A stretch of 64,000 nucleotides of DNA from JADJPO01 sp963828555 (GTDB taxonomy: Bacteria; Actinomycetota; Actinomycetes; Actinomycetales; Kineosporiaceae). Shown here one piece after another: positions 8,501 through 26,439 of the stretch. The position numbers and the translations under genes are program-made. How positions within the stretch are numbered: the first letter of the stretch is position 1; every line of letters starts with the position of its first letter. The stretch spans positions 930,001 to 994,000 of the forward strand of contig CAWHEL010000005.1 in assembly GCA_963828555.1 (NCBI GenBank), given 5' to 3'. Below the pieces are notes generated by a model. It was not told where the DNA came from and searched no databases. It saw only the letters and a program-made list of their open reading frames with translations.

Positions 8501-8979
8501 TAGCGGGTCCCCTCCTTCGACGCGGCGGTCGTCTTGGCCGCCGAGGCCTTCTTCGCGGGCGCCTTCTCGGCCGAAGCCTTGGCGTCTGCCTTCTTCGCGG
8601 GGGCGCTCTTGCTCGCCACCGGAGTCCGAGATGCGGTCTCGCCCACCACGACCGTGATGTGGCTCGTCCGCTTGTTGATCCGGTACGCACGACCCTGTGC
8701 CCGCGGCCGGAACCGCTTCATGGTCGGGCCCTCGTCAACGTAGGCAGCCTGAACCACGAGCTTGCGCTCGTCGAACGGCTCCGAGGCCCGGTCGGCCTTG
8801 GTCCGCGCGTTGGCGATCGCGCTCTGCACGACCTTGAGCACTGTCTCGCTCGCAGCCTGCGGGGCGAACTCCAGCACCGCCACAGCCTCGCCGGCCTGCT
8901 TGCCACGGATCAGGTCCACGACGCGGCGTGCCTTGCGGGGCGTGACACGGACGTACCGTGCCTGCGCCTTGGCTTCCAT
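8500..8979 (-). CDS. rplV: 50S ribosomal protein L22 with Lys/Ala-rich tail
   Basis: Its beta hairpin lines the exit tunnel. 159 residues against about 110 in E. coli. The core (ARYVRVTPRKARRVVDLIRG to RTSHITVVV) ends near residue 113, and a repetitive Ala/Lys tail of the AEKAPAKKASAAK type follows, a form common in actinobacteria. Confidence 0.97.
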   Translation of the reverse strand: MEAKAQARYVRVTPRKARRVVDLIRGKQAGEAVAVLEFAPQAASETVLKVVQSAIANARTKADRASEPFDERKLVVQAAYVDEGPTMKRFRPRAQGRAYRINKRTSHITVVVGETASRTPVASKSAPAKKADAKASAEKAPAKKASAAKTTAASKEGTR

Positions 8980-9012
8980 TCGGGAGTCCCTTCGAGATTC
9001 TTTGCGCTGCCG

Positions 9013-9294
9013 TCAGCGACGGCGGCCCTTGCGGTCGTCCTTCTCGTGACCGCGGAAGGTCCGGGTCGGTGCGAACTCGCCCAGCTTGTGGCCGATCATC
9101 GACTCGGTCACGAACACGGGGATGTGCTTGTTGCCGTTGTGCACGGCAAGGGTGTGGCCCAGCATGTCCGGGATGATCATGGACCGACGGGACCAGGTCT
9201 TGATGACGTTCTTGGTACCCTTCTCGTTCTGGACCTCCACCTTCTTCAACAGGTGGTCGTCCACGAAGGGACCCTTTTTCAGGCTGCGCGGCAT
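9013..9294 (-). CDS. rpsS: 30S ribosomal protein S19
   Basis: Head protein at the subunit interface. 93 residues, normal size; MPRSLKKGPFVDDHLLKKV and WSRRSMIIPDMLGHTLAVHNG are intact. Sits between rplB and rplV, as in every S10 operon. Confidence 0.97.
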   Translation of the reverse strand: MPRSLKKGPFVDDHLLKKVEVQNEKGTKNVIKTWSRRSMIIPDMLGHTLAVHNGNKHIPVFVTESMIGHKLGEFAPTRTFRGHEKDDRKGRRR

Positions 9295-9310
9295 GTGTTT
9301 TCGCCTCTCC

Positions 9311-10147
9311 TCAGCGCTTCTTGCCGGTGCGCCGGCGGCGGACGATCATCTTGTCGCTCGGCTTGTTCGGGTGCCGGGTCCGGCCCTCGGCCTGACCCCA
9401 GGGGCTGACCGGGTGGCGGCCGCCGGACGTCTTGCCCTCGCCACCACCGTGCGGGTGGTCGATCGGGTTCATCGCGACGCCACGCACCGTCGGGCGCTTG
9501 CCCTTCCAGCGCATGCGGCCGGCCTTGCCCCAGTTGATGTTCGACTGCTCGGCGTTGCCGACCTCGCCCACCGTGGCGCGGCAGCGCACGTCCACGTTGC
9601 GGATCTCGCCCGAGGGCATCCGCAGCTGCGCGTACGGACCGTCCTTCGCGACCAGCTGGACCGAGACGCCGGCCGAGCGGGCGATCTTCGCGCCGCCGCC
9701 CGGACGAAGCTCGACCGCGTGGATCACGGTACCGACCGGGATGTTGCGCAGTGGCAGGCTGTTGCCCGGCTTGATGTCGGCGCTCGGGCCGTTCTCGATC
9801 CGGTCACCTTGGGACAGCTTGTTCGGCGCCAGGATGTAGCGCTTCTCGCCGTCCGCGAAGTGCAGCAGCGCGATCCGCGCCGTCCGGTTCGGGTCGTACT
9901 CGATGTGCGCCACCGTGGCCGGCACGCCGTCCTTGTCGTGACGGCGGAAGTCGATCAGCCGGTAGGCCCGCTTGTGGCCACCGCCCTGGTGCCGGGTGGT
10001 GATCCGGCCGGCGTTGTTGCGCCCGCCGTTCCTGGACAGCGGACGCACCAGCGACTTCTCCGGCGTCGACCGGGTGATCTCGACGAAGTCGGCGACGGAC
10101 GAGCCACGCCGGCCCGGCGTCGTCGGCTTGTACTTGCGGATTCCCAT
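9311..10147 (-). CDS. rplB: 50S ribosomal protein L2
   Basis: Needed for subunit association and peptidyl transfer. 278 residues; the conserved MNPIDHPHGGGEG containing the functionally important His is present near residue 225. ATG at 10147; rplW ends 38 bases upstream. Confidence 0.98.
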   Translation of the reverse strand: MGIRKYKPTTPGRRGSSVADFVEITRSTPEKSLVRPLSRNGGRNNAGRITTRHQGGGHKRAYRLIDFRRHDKDGVPATVAHIEYDPNRTARIALLHFADGEKRYILAPNKLSQGDRIENGPSADIKPGNSLPLRNIPVGTVIHAVELRPGGGAKIARSAGVSVQLVAKDGPYAQLRMPSGEIRNVDVRCRATVGEVGNAEQSNINWGKAGRMRWKGKRPTVRGVAMNPIDHPHGGGEGKTSGGRHPVSPWGQAEGRTRHPNKPSDKMIVRRRRTGKKR

Positions 10148-10185
10148 GCTCAGTCAGTCCTCGCGTCGCGTCTCGTCGGCCGCCG

Positions 10186-10497
10186 TCAGGCGACCGGCCC
10201 GCCGAAGATGTCGATGGTGCCGTCCTTCAGGGTCACCACGGCGCGCTTGGTGTCCTTGCGCCGTCCGACCCCGTTGCGGGTGCGGCGTGTCTTGCCCTGG
10301 CGGTTGCTGGTGTTGACCGCCGAGACCTTCACCCCGAAGACCGTCTCCACGGCCTTCTTGATCTCGGTCTTGTTCGCGTCCGGGTCGACCAGGAAGGTGT
10401 ACTTGCCCTGGTCGAGCAGGCCGTAGCTCTTCTCGGAGACCACCGGGGCGAGCAGGATGTCGCGCGGGTCCTTGTGGATGTTTCCGACGACGCTCAC
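10186..10497 (-). CDS. rplW: 50S ribosomal protein L23
   Basis: Exit-tunnel docking site for trigger factor and SRP. 103 residues; starts with the typical DPRDILLAPVVSEKSYGLL. The GTG start overlaps the rplD stop as GTGA (10494-10497). Confidence 0.96.
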   Translation of the reverse strand: MSVVGNIHKDPRDILLAPVVSEKSYGLLDQGKYTFLVDPDANKTEIKKAVETVFGVKVSAVNTSNRQGKTRRTRNGVGRRKDTKRAVVTLKDGTIDIFGGPVA

Positions 10498-11183
10498 TTG
10501 GTGGCCTCCTTGCTCTCCGGCTCGTTGCTCGAGGCCACGGCCTTGGCGCCGCGCCCCTTGACCGGCCCGGCCAGGAACGTGGCCAGCGCCGCTTCGGTGA
10601 ACAGCACCGAGTCCGCGCAGAGCACGTCGTAGGTGTTGAGCTGGTCCGGAAGGAGCAGGTGCGCCCGGTCCACATTGCGCAGGCTCTTCCAGGTGACCTC
10701 GTCCTCGCGCTCGACGACGACCAGCACCTTGGCGTGCTCGCTCACCGCGGCCAGGGCGGCCGAGGCCGCCTTGGTGGAGGGCAGCTCACCCGTCACCAAG
10801 GAGGTGACGACCTGCACCCTGCCGTGACGTGCCCGGTCGGACAGGGCACCGCGCAGAGCGGCGGCCTTCATCTTCTTGGGGGTCCGCTGGGAGTAGTCGC
10901 GCGGTGTGGGGCCGTGCACGACGCCACCACCGGTGAACTGCGGGGCGCGGGTCGAGCCCTGGCGGGCGCGGCCGGTTCCCTTCTGCTTGAAGGGCTTCCT
11001 GCCACCGCCGCTGACCTCCCCACGCGTCTTGGTGGAGTGCGTGCCCTGCCGGGCCGCGGCCAGCTGCGCCACCACGACCTGGTGGATCAGCGGAACGTTG
11101 GTCTGCACCTCGAAGATCTCGGCCGGCAGGTCGACCGTGCCGGTCACCCTGCCCGAGGCGTCGAGGACGTCGACGGTCGCCAT
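10494..11183 (-). CDS. rplD: 50S ribosomal protein L4
   Basis: Lines the exit tunnel; in E. coli it also represses the S10 operon. 229 residues with the extended loop THSTKTRGEVSGGGRKPFKQ reaching the tunnel. ATG at 11183, four bases after rplC; four-base overlap with rplW. Confidence 0.97.
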   Translation of the reverse strand: MATVDVLDASGRVTGTVDLPAEIFEVQTNVPLIHQVVVAQLAAARQGTHSTKTRGEVSGGGRKPFKQKGTGRARQGSTRAPQFTGGGVVHGPTPRDYSQRTPKKMKAAALRGALSDRARHGRVQVVTSLVTGELPSTKAASAALAAVSEHAKVLVVVEREDEVTWKSLRNVDRAHLLLPDQLNTYDVLCADSVLFTEAALATFLAGPVKGRGAKAVASSNEPESKEATK

Positions 11184-11187
11184 GACG

Positions 11188-11841
11188 TCAGGCTCCCTTC
11201 GCTGCGGTCTTGACCAGGACGACGGACCCCTTGGGGCCGGGAACGGCGCCCTTGATCAGCAGCAGGCCACGCTCGGCGTCCACCGCGTGCAGGGTCAGGC
11301 TCTGGGTGGTCTGGCGGACGAAACCCATCCGACCGGCCATCTTCACGCCCTTGAACACCCGGCCCGGGGTGGCGCAGGCGCCGATGGAGCCCGGGGAACG
11401 GTGCTTGCGCTGGGTACCGTGCGAGGCGCCGAGGCCGTGGAACCCGTGCCGCTTCATCACGCCGGCCGTGCCCTTGCCCTTGGTCCGGCCGACGACGTCG
11501 ACCTTCTGGCCGACCTCGAAGATCGCGGTGGTCAGCTCCTGGCCGAGCTCGTGGTCGGCTGCATCAGCGGTGCGCAGCTCGACCATGAACCGGCGCGGGG
11601 TGACCCCGGCCTTCTCGAAGTGCCCGGTCATCGGCTTGGTGACCTTGCGCGGGTCGATCGCCCCGAAGGCGATCTGAATGGCGTCGTAGCCGTCGGTCTG
11701 CGCCGAACGCACCTGGCTGACCACACACGGGCCGGCCTGGACGACGGTGACCGGCACCAGACGGTTGTCGGCGTCCCAGACCTGGGTCATGCCCAGCTTG
11801 GCGCCCAGCAGCCCCTTCACCGGGGTCGGGTTTTCACTCAT
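11188..11841 (-). CDS. rplC: 50S ribosomal protein L3
   Basis: Early assembly protein reaching the peptidyl transferase centre. 217 residues; the conserved GLGASHGTQRKHRSPGSIG loop with its methylatable Gln region is present. ATG at 11841. Confidence 0.97.
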   Translation of the reverse strand: MSENPTPVKGLLGAKLGMTQVWDADNRLVPVTVVQAGPCVVSQVRSAQTDGYDAIQIAFGAIDPRKVTKPMTGHFEKAGVTPRRFMVELRTADAADHELGQELTTAIFEVGQKVDVVGRTKGKGTAGVMKRHGFHGLGASHGTQRKHRSPGSIGACATPGRVFKGVKMAGRMGFVRQTTQSLTLHAVDAERGLLLIKGAVPGPKGSVVLVKTAAKGA

Positions 11842-11852
11842 CGCAGTCGGCC

Positions 11853-12161
11853 TCAGAGCTTGATCTCGATGTCGACCCCGGCCGGCAGGTCGAGTCGCAT
11901 CAGCGAATCGACCGTCTTCGGCGTGGGATTGAGGATGTCGATCAGCCGCTTGTGCGTGCGCATCTCGAAGTGCTCGCGGCTGTCCTTGTACTTGTGCGGA
12001 GAACGAATCACGCAGTACACGTTCTTCTCCGTCGGCAGCGGCACCGGTCCGGCCACACTCGCGCCAGTGCGGACCACCGTGTCGACGATCTTGCGCGCCG
12101 AACTGTCGATGACCTCGTGGTCGTAGGCCTTGAGCCGGATGCGGATCTTCTGTCCCGCCAT
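11853..12161 (-). CDS. rpsJ: 30S ribosomal protein S10
   Basis: First gene of the S10 operon; also the antitermination factor NusE. 102 residues with IRIRLKAYDHEVIDSSARKI at the N-terminus. ATG at 12161 behind a 255-base leader that carries a motif shared with the rpsL leader. Confidence 0.98.
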   Translation of the reverse strand: MAGQKIRIRLKAYDHEVIDSSARKIVDTVVRTGASVAGPVPLPTEKNVYCVIRSPHKYKDSREHFEMRTHKRLIDILNPTPKTVDSLMRLDLPAGVDIEIKL

Positions 12162-12218
12162 GGCTTCGCTGTGCTCTCTCTCTTCAGTGAAACTTGGGTG
12201 ACCCGCCGACCCCCGAGG

Positions 12219-12233
12219 TCGGGCGTGTCGCGA
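12219..12233 (-). promoter_or_regulatory. Leader motif shared by rpsJ and rpsL
   Basis: On the minus strand this reads TCGCGACACGCCCGA, identical to 16887-16901 in front of rpsL. It is followed by a small hairpin (CCGACC/GGTCGG) and lies 57 bases before the rpsJ start. Likely part of the untranslated leader; what binds it is unknown. Confidence 0.5.
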
Positions 12234-12349
12234 ACTCGACTCGTTCCCAGGCCCGATCTGAGCTGGGCTGGGACGTCGCCGCAGGCGACTGACGCCGACC
12301 GTACGTGGAGGGCGTCGCGCGCCGCGACGGAGCGCGGAACAACCTGTTC

Positions 12350-12380
12350 AGTCTGCCAGAGAGACGCTGGCCTTGACCAA
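12350..12380 (-). promoter_or_regulatory. Candidate S10 operon promoter
   Basis: TTGGTC (12375-12380), a 19-base spacer and CAGACT (12350-12355) read towards rpsJ. The long spacer makes it weaker than the other candidates here. It would start transcription about 185 bases before rpsJ, just after the tuf gene of the upstream operon. No convincing U-tract terminator is visible between tuf and this site. Confidence 0.35.
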
Positions 12381-12416
12381 TCGGGGTGCCCGGCTCCGCC
12401 GCGACCCGCGGTGGAA

Positions 12417-13610
<1,194 letters not shown>

Positions 13611-13683
13611 GTGGGTCCTCCTCAGGACTATTGATGTCGCCGTCCGGTCGGGACCGGGGTGCGGCCGGTTCTGTTCTCTGTCT

Positions 13684-13708
13684 TGGCTGGTCTGGCTGGT
13701 CTGGCTGG
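13684..13708. repeat. Short tandem repeat between fusA and tuf
   Basis: A 9-base unit (TGGCTGGTC) repeated nearly three times, followed by two further GGGTGGTGC-like copies. It lies in the fusA-tuf spacer and would be in the tuf leader RNA. Confidence 0.6.
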
Positions 13709-13746
13709 GTGGTGCGGGGCCGTGCTGGGTGGTGCAGATCAGGGGT

Positions 13747-13764
13747 GTCTCACCGAGGTGAGAC
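13747..13764 (-). terminator. Hairpin directly after the fusA stop
   Basis: Arms GTCTCAC and GTGAGAC with a CTCG loop begin at the base after the fusA stop codon. There is no U-tract, so it may be an RNA-processing or stabilising hairpin, or partial attenuator between fusA and tuf, rather than a full terminator. Confidence 0.4.
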
Positions 13765-15867
<2,103 letters not shown>

Positions 15868-15969
15868 TGCAGTCAACCTCTGCTCTTCGTAGTCCTCGGC
15901 CGGTCGCCATGCCTCGTGGGCAGGCGCCGGTGGGGCCGGTCGGGCGGTCGGCGGCCGTGCGCCGCCGGC

Positions 15970-16440
15970 TCACCAGCGGTAGTGCGCGAACGCCTTGTTC
16001 GACTCGGCCATCTTGTGCGTGTCCTCGCGGCGCTTCACCGCGGCACCCAGGCCGTTGCTGGCGTCGAGGATCTCGTTCATCAGGCGGTCGGTCATCGTCT
16101 TCTCGCGACGGGCGCGGGAGTAGGTGATCAGCCAGCGCAGCGCGAGCGTGGTCGCCCGGCCGGCCTTGACCTCGATCGGCACCTGGTAGGTGGCGCCGCC
16201 GACCCGGCGGGACTTGACCTCCAGGGTGGGCTTGACGTTGTCCAGCGCACGCTTGAGCGTGATCACGGGGTCGGTGCCGTTCTTATCGCGGCAGCCTTCG
16301 AGCGCCTGGTACACGATGCGCTCTGCGGTCGACTTCTTGCCGTCGAGCAGCACCTTGTTCACCAGTTGGCTCACCAGCGGGGAGCCGTAGACCGGGTCGA
16401 CGATGAGCGGCCGCTTCGGGGCCGGGCCCTTGCGGGGCAT
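15970..16440 (-). CDS. rpsG: 30S ribosomal protein S7
   Basis: 16S rRNA head nucleator and, in E. coli, repressor of the str operon. 156 residues from the ATG at 16440, which shares one base with the rpsL stop (TGATG). Starts MPRKGPAPKRPLIVDPVYG. A 102-base GC-rich spacer follows before fusA. Confidence 0.97.
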   Translation of the reverse strand: MPRKGPAPKRPLIVDPVYGSPLVSQLVNKVLLDGKKSTAERIVYQALEGCRDKNGTDPVITLKRALDNVKPTLEVKSRRVGGATYQVPIEVKAGRATTLALRWLITYSRARREKTMTDRLMNEILDASNGLGAAVKRREDTHKMAESNKAFAHYRW

Positions 16441-16814
16441 CAGCTCTTCTCCTTCTTCGCGCCGTAACGGCTGCGAGCCTGCTTGCGGTTCTTGACACCC
16501 TGGGTGTCCAGCGAACCACGAATGATCTTGTAGCGGACGCCGGGCAGGTCCTTCACACGACCGCCACGCACGAGCACGATCGAGTGCTCCTGCAGGTTGT
16601 GACCCACACCGGGGATGTAGGCCGTGACCTCGATCTGGCTGGTCAGCTTGACGCGTGCAACCTTGCGCAGAGCCGAGTTCGGCTTCTTCGGCGTCGTGGT
16701 GTAGACGCGTGTGCACACACCGCGGCGCTGCGGACTCCCCTTCAATGCAGGGGTCTTGGTCTTGCTGACCTTGTCCTCGCGGCCCTTGCGGACCAGCTGC
16801 TGGATCGTGGGCAC
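16440..16814 (-). CDS. rpsL: 30S ribosomal protein S12
   Basis: Decoding-centre protein. 124 residues, GTG start. The two positions whose changes give streptomycin resistance are wild type (Lys43 in PKKPNS and Lys88 in GGRVKDLPG), so the gene predicts sensitivity at this target. First gene of the str operon, behind a leader of about 190 bases. Confidence 0.98.
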   Translation of the reverse strand: MPTIQQLVRKGREDKVSKTKTPALKGSPQRRGVCTRVYTTTPKKPNSALRKVARVKLTSQIEVTAYIPGVGHNLQEHSIVLVRGGRVKDLPGVRYKIIRGSLDTQGVKNRKQARSRYGAKKEKS

Positions 16815-16860
16815 CGGTTCTCCGAACTCTGCTGGTTGTTCCTGGTCACATCTGTCGTTT

Positions 16861-16901
16861 GGGGAGCGCCATAGCGCCCCCCGCGCTCGGGCGTGTCGCG
16901 A
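16861..16901 (-). promoter_or_regulatory. rpsL leader motif and hairpin
   Basis: The 15-base motif TCGCGACACGCCCGA (16887-16901) also found before rpsJ is followed by a GC-rich hairpin GGGGGGCGC-TATG-GCGCTCCCC at 16861-16882. The arrangement motif-then-hairpin is the same in both leaders. Confidence 0.5.
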
Positions 16902-16955
16902 TCCCGTCGATCCCTTGCGCTGCCGTGAGAGGCGACCGCAGGATCGTGCCTCACT

Positions 16956-16971
16956 CTGCCTCTAGAGGCAG
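16956..16971. promoter_or_regulatory. Perfect 16-base palindrome in the rpsL leader
   Basis: CTGCCTCTAGAGGCAG, an uninterrupted self-complementary sequence about 35 bases downstream of the predicted str promoter start point. It has the form of a dimeric-repressor operator, but could also be a leader RNA hairpin. Confidence 0.4.
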
Positions 16972-17008
16972 CGCAGGAGGGCCCGAGGAACCCCAGGCAC
17001 GCCTGCCG

Positions 17009-17038
17009 AGGTTACCCGCACCCCGCTAGGAGCGTCAA
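17009..17038 (-). promoter_or_regulatory. Candidate str operon (rpsL) promoter
   Basis: TTGACG (17033-17038), 18-base spacer, TAACCT (17009-17014) read towards rpsL. It matches the principal-sigma consensus well and would give a 5' leader of about 190 bases. It lies between rpoC and rpsL, so the str operon is not dependent on rpoBC read-through. Confidence 0.6.
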
Positions 17039-17084
17039 AACGGCCACCGTGTCGCCGGCCGCTGCGTGACATCACGCTCAAACC

Positions 17085-17145
17085 CGACGGGCACAACGTC
17101 ACGCCGTGCTCGTCTGACGAGTGCAGCGTGACGTTGTGCCCGAAC
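17085..17145. repeat. Intergenic palindrome family B, copy 1 (after rpoC)
   Basis: Perfect 16-base arms GGGCACAACGTCACGC (17089-17104) and its complement (17126-17141) enclose a 4-base internal mismatch and an inner CTCGTC/GACGAG stem. It starts about 20 bases after the rpoC stop and probably ends rpoBC transcripts. The left half matches 26 of 28 bases of the copy at 42394-42421. Confidence 0.7.
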
Positions 17146-17161
17146 GGGGAGGACATGGTGA

Positions 17162-21031
<3,870 letters not shown>

Positions 21032-21098
21032 GACGCTTCCTGCTTTCTCTGTCTGTTGCGGTCGTTACGGGAGGTGTCGCCGGGGCCTGACCCGAGGG

Positions 21099-24578
<3,480 letters not shown>

Positions 24579-24673
24579 GAGGGGTCCTTCCACGGGCCTG
24601 CGAACAAAACCGGCGCACGCCTGACGCCCCGAGGCAAATCCCGCGGGTGAGTCGTTGGTGAGCGCAAAAAAGC

Positions 24674-24703
24674 AGGGTAGCCCGGACTGGGATCGTTGTC
24701 CAA
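24674..24703 (-). promoter_or_regulatory. Candidate rpoBC promoter
   Basis: TTGGAC (24698-24703), 18-base spacer, TACCCT (24674-24679), reading towards rpoB and giving a leader of about 85 bases. It lies downstream of the strong rplL terminator, so rpoBC can be transcribed apart from rplJL. The 394-base rplL-rpoB spacer holds this promoter and the terminator; I see no gene in it. Confidence 0.55.
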
Positions 24704-24871
24704 ACGGCGCTAGCAGATGACCGCCGGGGGCTGCACTTCGCCGCGCCGGTGGCCTCGCTCAGTCACGCCATAGACTCTTGACCCTTCGAGCATGGCTCCG
24801 TGTATCGATGCCGTCAAGACGAACACCCCTGCAAAAACCGGGTGACCTGCGTCGCTGTCCCCCATTCAGCG

Positions 24872-24929
24872 CAAAAAGCGGGCGAGGGGGCGGTTCCGAC
24901 CCGTACACCGGGTGGGAACCGCCCCCTCG
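24872..24929 (-). terminator. Intrinsic terminator/attenuator after rplL
   Basis: A 15-base perfect stem (CGAGGGGGCGGTTCC with its complement) extended by ACCCG/CGGGT around a TACAC loop (24883-24929), followed on the minus strand by CGCTTTTTGCG. It is the clearest rho-independent terminator in the cluster and probably lowers rpoBC relative to rplJL. Confidence 0.8.
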
Positions 24930-24972
24930 TCGCGATCCTGCCGCCTGCGGGGCGGCGTGGGTCAGGTGCGGG

Positions 24973-25365
24973 TCACTTGACCGAGACGGTGGCGCCGGCG
25001 CCCTCGAGGGCCGCCTTCGCCTTCTCGGCCGCTTCCTTGGTGACCTTCTCCAGGACCGGCTTCGGTGCGCCGTCCACGAGGTCCTTGGCCTCCTTCAGGC
25101 CGAGCGAGGACACCAGGGCGCGCACCTCCTTGATGACCTGGATCTTCTTGTCGCCGGCGGCCTCGAGGATGACGTCGAACTCGTCCTGCTCCTCAACGGC
25201 CTCGGCGGCGCCGCCACCACCCGCGGGGGCAGCAGCAGCCACGGCCACCGGAGCGGCAGCGGTGACCTCGAAGGTGTCCTCGAACTTCTTCACGAACTCC
25301 GACAGCTCGATCAGCGTCATCTCCTTGAACGCGTCGAGCAGGTCGTCGGTGCTGAGCTTCGCCAT
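24973..25365 (-). CDS. rplL: 50S ribosomal protein L7/L12
   Basis: Stalk protein that recruits translation GTPases, present in multiple copies. 130 residues: N-terminal dimerisation helices, an Ala/Gly hinge (residues about 36-52) and the conserved C-terminal domain (EFDVILEAAGDKKIQVIKEVR). Follows rplJ by 94 bases containing a GC-rich hairpin. Confidence 0.98.
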   Translation of the reverse strand: MAKLSTDDLLDAFKEMTLIELSEFVKKFEDTFEVTAAAPVAVAAAAPAGGGGAAEAVEEQDEFDVILEAAGDKKIQVIKEVRALVSSLGLKEAKDLVDGAPKPVLEKVTKEAAEKAKAALEGAGATVSVK

Positions 25366-25410
25366 GGTTGGCGTGTCCTTCCGTGTCGTTCACGCGGGGT
25401 TGTCGACCGA

Positions 25411-25456
25411 GCGGCTGCCCGGGGTGCGAGCCCGCCCGCGCGGGGGGTGGGCGGGC
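25411..25456 (-). terminator. GC hairpin in the rplJ-rplL spacer
   Basis: Complementary runs GCCCGCC and GGCGGGC flank a GC-only loop, directly after the rplJ stop. No U-tract follows, so it is more likely a processing or transcript-stability hairpin than a terminator; rplL needs to be made in excess of rplJ. Confidence 0.35.
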
Positions 25457-25459
25457 GGT

Positions 25460-26095
25460 TCAGCCCTCGGTCGTCTCCGCGTCAGCGGGTGCTTCTGCGG
25501 CGGGGGCAGCCTCGGCGTCGTCCGCAGCCGCGGCCGGAGCCTCGGTGACGGTCGAGTCCTCGGCGGGTACCTCTGGTGCGTTCTCCGCGACCTTCTGGCG
25601 CAGGGCGTCCAGCACACGGGCGGCCTGCGACAGCGGGGCGGCGAACAGGTAGACGGCCTGCGTGAGCGAGGCCTTCATGGCGCCGGCCAGCTTGGCCAGC
25701 AGAACCTCGCGTGACTCCAGGTCGGCGAGCTGACGAACCTCGTCGGCCGACAGTGCACGGCCTTCGAGCAGTCCGCCCTTGATCACGAGGGCGGGGTTGG
25801 ACTTGGCGAAGTCACGCAGGCCCTTGGCCGCCTCGACCGGATCACCGGTGACGAAGGCGACGGCAGTGGGACCGCTGAGGTGGCCGTCGAAAGCGGAGAC
25901 GCCCGCATCCTTGGCCGCGATGGCGGTCAGCGTGTTCTTCACCACGGCGTACGTGGCGTGGCCGCCGATGCTCTTGCGGAGCTCGCTCAGCTGCGCGACG
26001 GTGAGCCCGCGGTACTCGGTCAGCACGGCAGCGTTCGATGCACGGAACTTGTCCGTGATCTCGGCCACCGTTGCGGCCTTGTCGGGCCTGGCCAT
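25460..26095 (-). CDS. rplJ: 50S ribosomal protein L10
   Basis: Base of the L7/L12 stalk. 211 residues from the ATG at 26095 with AAGGAG upstream; in-frame codons before it belong to the L10 leader. Core segments TVAQLSELRKSIG and YAVVKNTLT are followed by an Ala/Glu/Pro-rich acidic tail of about 40 residues. In other bacteria an L10-L12 complex binds the leader to repress this operon. Confidence 0.97.
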   Translation of the reverse strand: MARPDKAATVAEITDKFRASNAAVLTEYRGLTVAQLSELRKSIGGHATYAVVKNTLTAIAAKDAGVSAFDGHLSGPTAVAFVTGDPVEAAKGLRDFAKSNPALVIKGGLLEGRALSADEVRQLADLESREVLLAKLAGAMKASLTQAVYLFAAPLSQAARVLDALRQKVAENAPEVPAEDSTVTEAPAAAADDAEAAPAAEAPADAETTEG

Positions 26096-26297
26096 GGCAC
26101 TCCTTCCGGGCAGGGTGCCGGTCTGGTCCAGGTGCCGCAGAAACAGGAACGCCCCGGCGCAGGGGCGCACGGGGCGGTGGCGCGATCGCCTGGGGCGATG
26201 CGCGTTCGGCTCGTTCACACCTGCGCAGGTCGCCCGCCTCAGCGGGACCTTCGATCTCCCCTGGCGGGGTGATGACCGGCGGTCTTCGGCTCGACGC
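26096..26297 (-). promoter_or_regulatory. L10 leader region of rplJL
   Basis: About 195 untranslated bases between the predicted start point and rplJ. Several GC-rich complementary stretches are visible. Position and length fit the autoregulatory L10 leader known in many bacteria; I could not verify its consensus structure by eye. Confidence 0.45.
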
Positions 26298-26327
26298 AGC
26301 CTACGCGAGCACGCCCCGCGCCTCCAA
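26298..26327 (-). promoter_or_regulatory. Candidate rplJL promoter
   Basis: TTGGAG (26322-26327), 18-base spacer, TAGGCT (26298-26303), reading towards rplJ. Architecture is the same as the rpoB and rpsL candidates. It sits directly downstream of palindrome A copy 1, so rplKA and rplJL are probably separate units. Confidence 0.55.
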
Positions 26328-26335
26328 ATCGGGTA

Positions 26336-26417
26336 CCCCCAAACCTGCTGATGCTCCGCGGGTGTACCTGTTTCGGCCGGTGCGGCCCTGAAACCTGTAC
26401 ATCCGCGGAGCATGAAC
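26336..26417. repeat. Intergenic palindrome family A, copy 1 (after rplA)
   Basis: Arms built on ATGCTCCGCGG-n-TGTAC face each other around an inner GTTTC/GAAAC stem and a GGCCGGTGCGGCC loop. It begins 23 bases after the rplA stop, so it is a likely end of the rplKA transcript. The flank CCCCCAAACCTGCT plus the arm recur, with one difference in 32 bases, at 34086-34173. Confidence 0.7.
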
Positions 26418-26439
26418 GGGTTGGCGCGGGGGGCGTCGG

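Noticed and set aside
13684..13708. Tandem TGGCTGGTC units as a possible regulator array
   Set aside because: Fewer than three copies with low complexity; no dyad and no matching site elsewhere in the window.
15868..15876. TTG start for fusA at 15876
   Set aside because: The AGAGG ribosome site abuts it directly; the GTG at 15867 is correctly spaced and matches related EF-G N-termini.
24579..24593. GTG start for rpoB at 24593
   Set aside because: It would place the GAAGGA ribosome site inside the coding sequence; the TTG at 24578 fits the spacing and the actinobacterial N-terminus.
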